This document shows positions 5,864 to 6,553 of a DNA stretch of 6,553 nucleotides, piece by piece. The DNA lies in contig DMQW01000176.1 of NCBI GenBank assembly GCA_003455565.1, positions 1 to 6,553 on the forward strand. The letters run 5' to 3'. Positions within the stretch are counted from its first letter, which is position 1; each line of letters opens with the position of its first letter. Source of the DNA: Limisphaerales bacterium. GTDB taxonomy: Bacteria; Verrucomicrobiota; Verrucomicrobiia; Limisphaerales; UBA11358. The notes beneath the pieces were generated by a model that saw nothing but the letters and a program-made list of their open reading frames with translations, was not told where the DNA came from and did not search any database. The translations under genes and the position numbers were made by a program.

Positions 5864-6553
5864 ATCAGTTTCAGCACGGCTTCGATGGCATCCTCAATTT
5901 TCACCGGCTGCAACGCGCCGTTGCGAGGCTTGATTTCCACTTCGCCCTTCGCCAGCGATTTTTCACCGAGCGCAATGCGGATCGGAAAACCAACCAGCTC
6001 CGAGTCCTTGAACTTCACACCGGGACGTTCGTCGCGGTCGTCGAGAATCACGTCCACGCCGCGCGCCGTCAGTTCCGCGTAAAACTTTTCCGCCAGTTTC
6101 ATCGCTTCACTCTCCGGCGCGACGGCCAGCGGCGTGATGCAAATTTGATACGGCGCGACGCTCAACGGCCAGATGACGCCGTCCTTATCGTTCCCCTGCT
6201 CGATGATCGCCTGCAACGTGCGCGTGACACCGATGCCGTAACAGCCCATGACCGACGGCTTGCGCGAACCGTCCACGTCGAGAAAAGTTGCGCCGAGCGC
6301 CTCGCTGTATTTCGTGCCAAGCTTGAAGACGTGGCCGACTTCAATCGAGCGGCGAATCTTCAACGACTTGCCGCACTTGGCACATGGCTCGCCTGCCGTG
6401 ACGGTGCGAAGATCAAACCACGCCGTCACTTTGATGTCGCGTTCGATGGAGACGTTCTTCAAATGGAAACCATCTTCGTTCGCGCCGGTCGTCATGTCGT
6501 TCGCGCCACGCAAACGCTCGTCGGCAAAAATAGTGGGACAGGCATCTTGCCTG
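5854..6553 (-). CDS. proS: Prolyl-tRNA synthetase, C-terminal part (gene runs off the right edge)
   Basis: The last 232 codons of a class II prolyl-tRNA synthetase, the cytosolic enzyme that charges tRNA-Pro, are visible; the reading frame is open to the window edge, so the true start lies outside and any start near 6513 is internal. The segment begins near the end of the editing insertion domain of the long bacterial (E. coli-type) form, seen as TGANEDGFHLKNV and DLRTVTAGEPCAKCGK. It continues with IEVGHVFKLGTKYSEALG, class II motif 3 with MGCYGIGVTR (its Arg binds ATP), and the anticodon-binding domain from about VAPYQICITPL through GVDVILDDRDERPGVKFKDSELVGFP to the end. A CxxC pair is present in CAKCG. 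The most upstream visible residues, RQDACPT, are encoded by a hairpin repeat (see the repeat entry). It converges on the kinase gene with a 10-base overlap. Confidence 0.95.
   Translation of the reverse strand, partial: RQDACPTIFADERLRGANDMTTGANEDGFHLKNVSIERDIKVTAWFDLRTVTAGEPCAKCGKSLKIRRSIEVGHVFKLGTKYSEALGATFLDVDGSRKPSVMGCYGIGVTRTLQAIIEQGNDKDGVIWPLSVAPYQICITPLAVAPESEAMKLAEKFYAELTARGVDVILDDRDERPGVKFKDSELVGFPIRIALGEKSLAKGEVEIKPRNGALQPVKIEDAIEAVLKLIQA
6534..6553. repeat. Hairpin repeat within proS encoding RQDACPT on the minus strand
   Basis: CAGGCA (6539-6544), TCT, and TGCCTG (6548-6553) form a perfect 6-base inverted repeat with a 3-base loop, preceded by GTGGGA. Read on the minus strand in the proS frame it gives Arg-Gln-Asp-Ala-Cys-Pro-Thr. 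I recall this element and its RQDACPT translation as a very frequent dispersed repeat in Verrucomicrobiota/PVC-type genomes; that is unverified here. The window ends inside the element, so its outer border is not visible. Confidence 0.6.

Noticed and set aside
5854..6513. A complete 219-residue gene starting with TTG at 6513
   Set aside because: The frame remains open to the window edge with ProRS-like sequence upstream, so this is the 3' part of proS and TTG encodes an internal Leu.

Overview
The window is a compact, GC-rich, housekeeping-type bacterial segment with six genes. Five are on the + strand: a HIT-family hydrolase, phoH/ybeZ-like, ybeY, a DUF502 membrane protein and recO, followed by a large hybrid sensor histidine kinase as a sixth + strand ORF (so six + strand ORFs in all). 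A seventh gene on the - strand, the C-terminal part of proS, meets the kinase tail to tail and runs off the right edge. All identifications come from motifs read in the translated sequence; no database search was run.

Layout: 1-60 is the end of a GC-rich repeat-like stretch plus a short AT-richer leader. 61-546 is the HIT protein. 547-659 is an intergenic spacer carrying an imperfect inverted repeat of a short unit resembling CACGGATGAA. 660-3428 is a four-gene block (phoH, ybeY, DUF502, recO) in which every junction is a 4-base ATGA overlap, so it is almost certainly one transcript with coupled translation. A 47-base AT-rich gap leads to the kinase gene (3476-5863). The kinase and proS stop codons share a perfect 10-base palindrome at 5854-5863.

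Function: PhoH-like ATPase and YbeY form a widely conserved pair tied to RNA/ribosome quality control and 16S rRNA maturation, and RecO is a recombination mediator. Finding recO near phoH and ybeY is a familiar bacterial arrangement; a DUF502 protein sitting between ybeY and recO is less standard. The kinase is a membrane-anchored HAMP-GAF-PAS-like-HisKA-HATPase-REC hybrid with no cognate output regulator in view.

Organism: high GC, repeat elements of the ATCCGTG type, a GCGGAAA heptamer array inside ybeY, and a hairpin repeat that encodes the peptide RQDACPT inside proS together suggest a Verrucomicrobiota genome (Pedosphaera/Limisphaera-like) or a related PVC lineage. This is an inference from recalled patterns, not a verified placement. 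I do not see a new defence or mobile system. The most unusual signal is the density of short dispersed-type repeats, two of which appear to lie in frame inside housekeeping genes.
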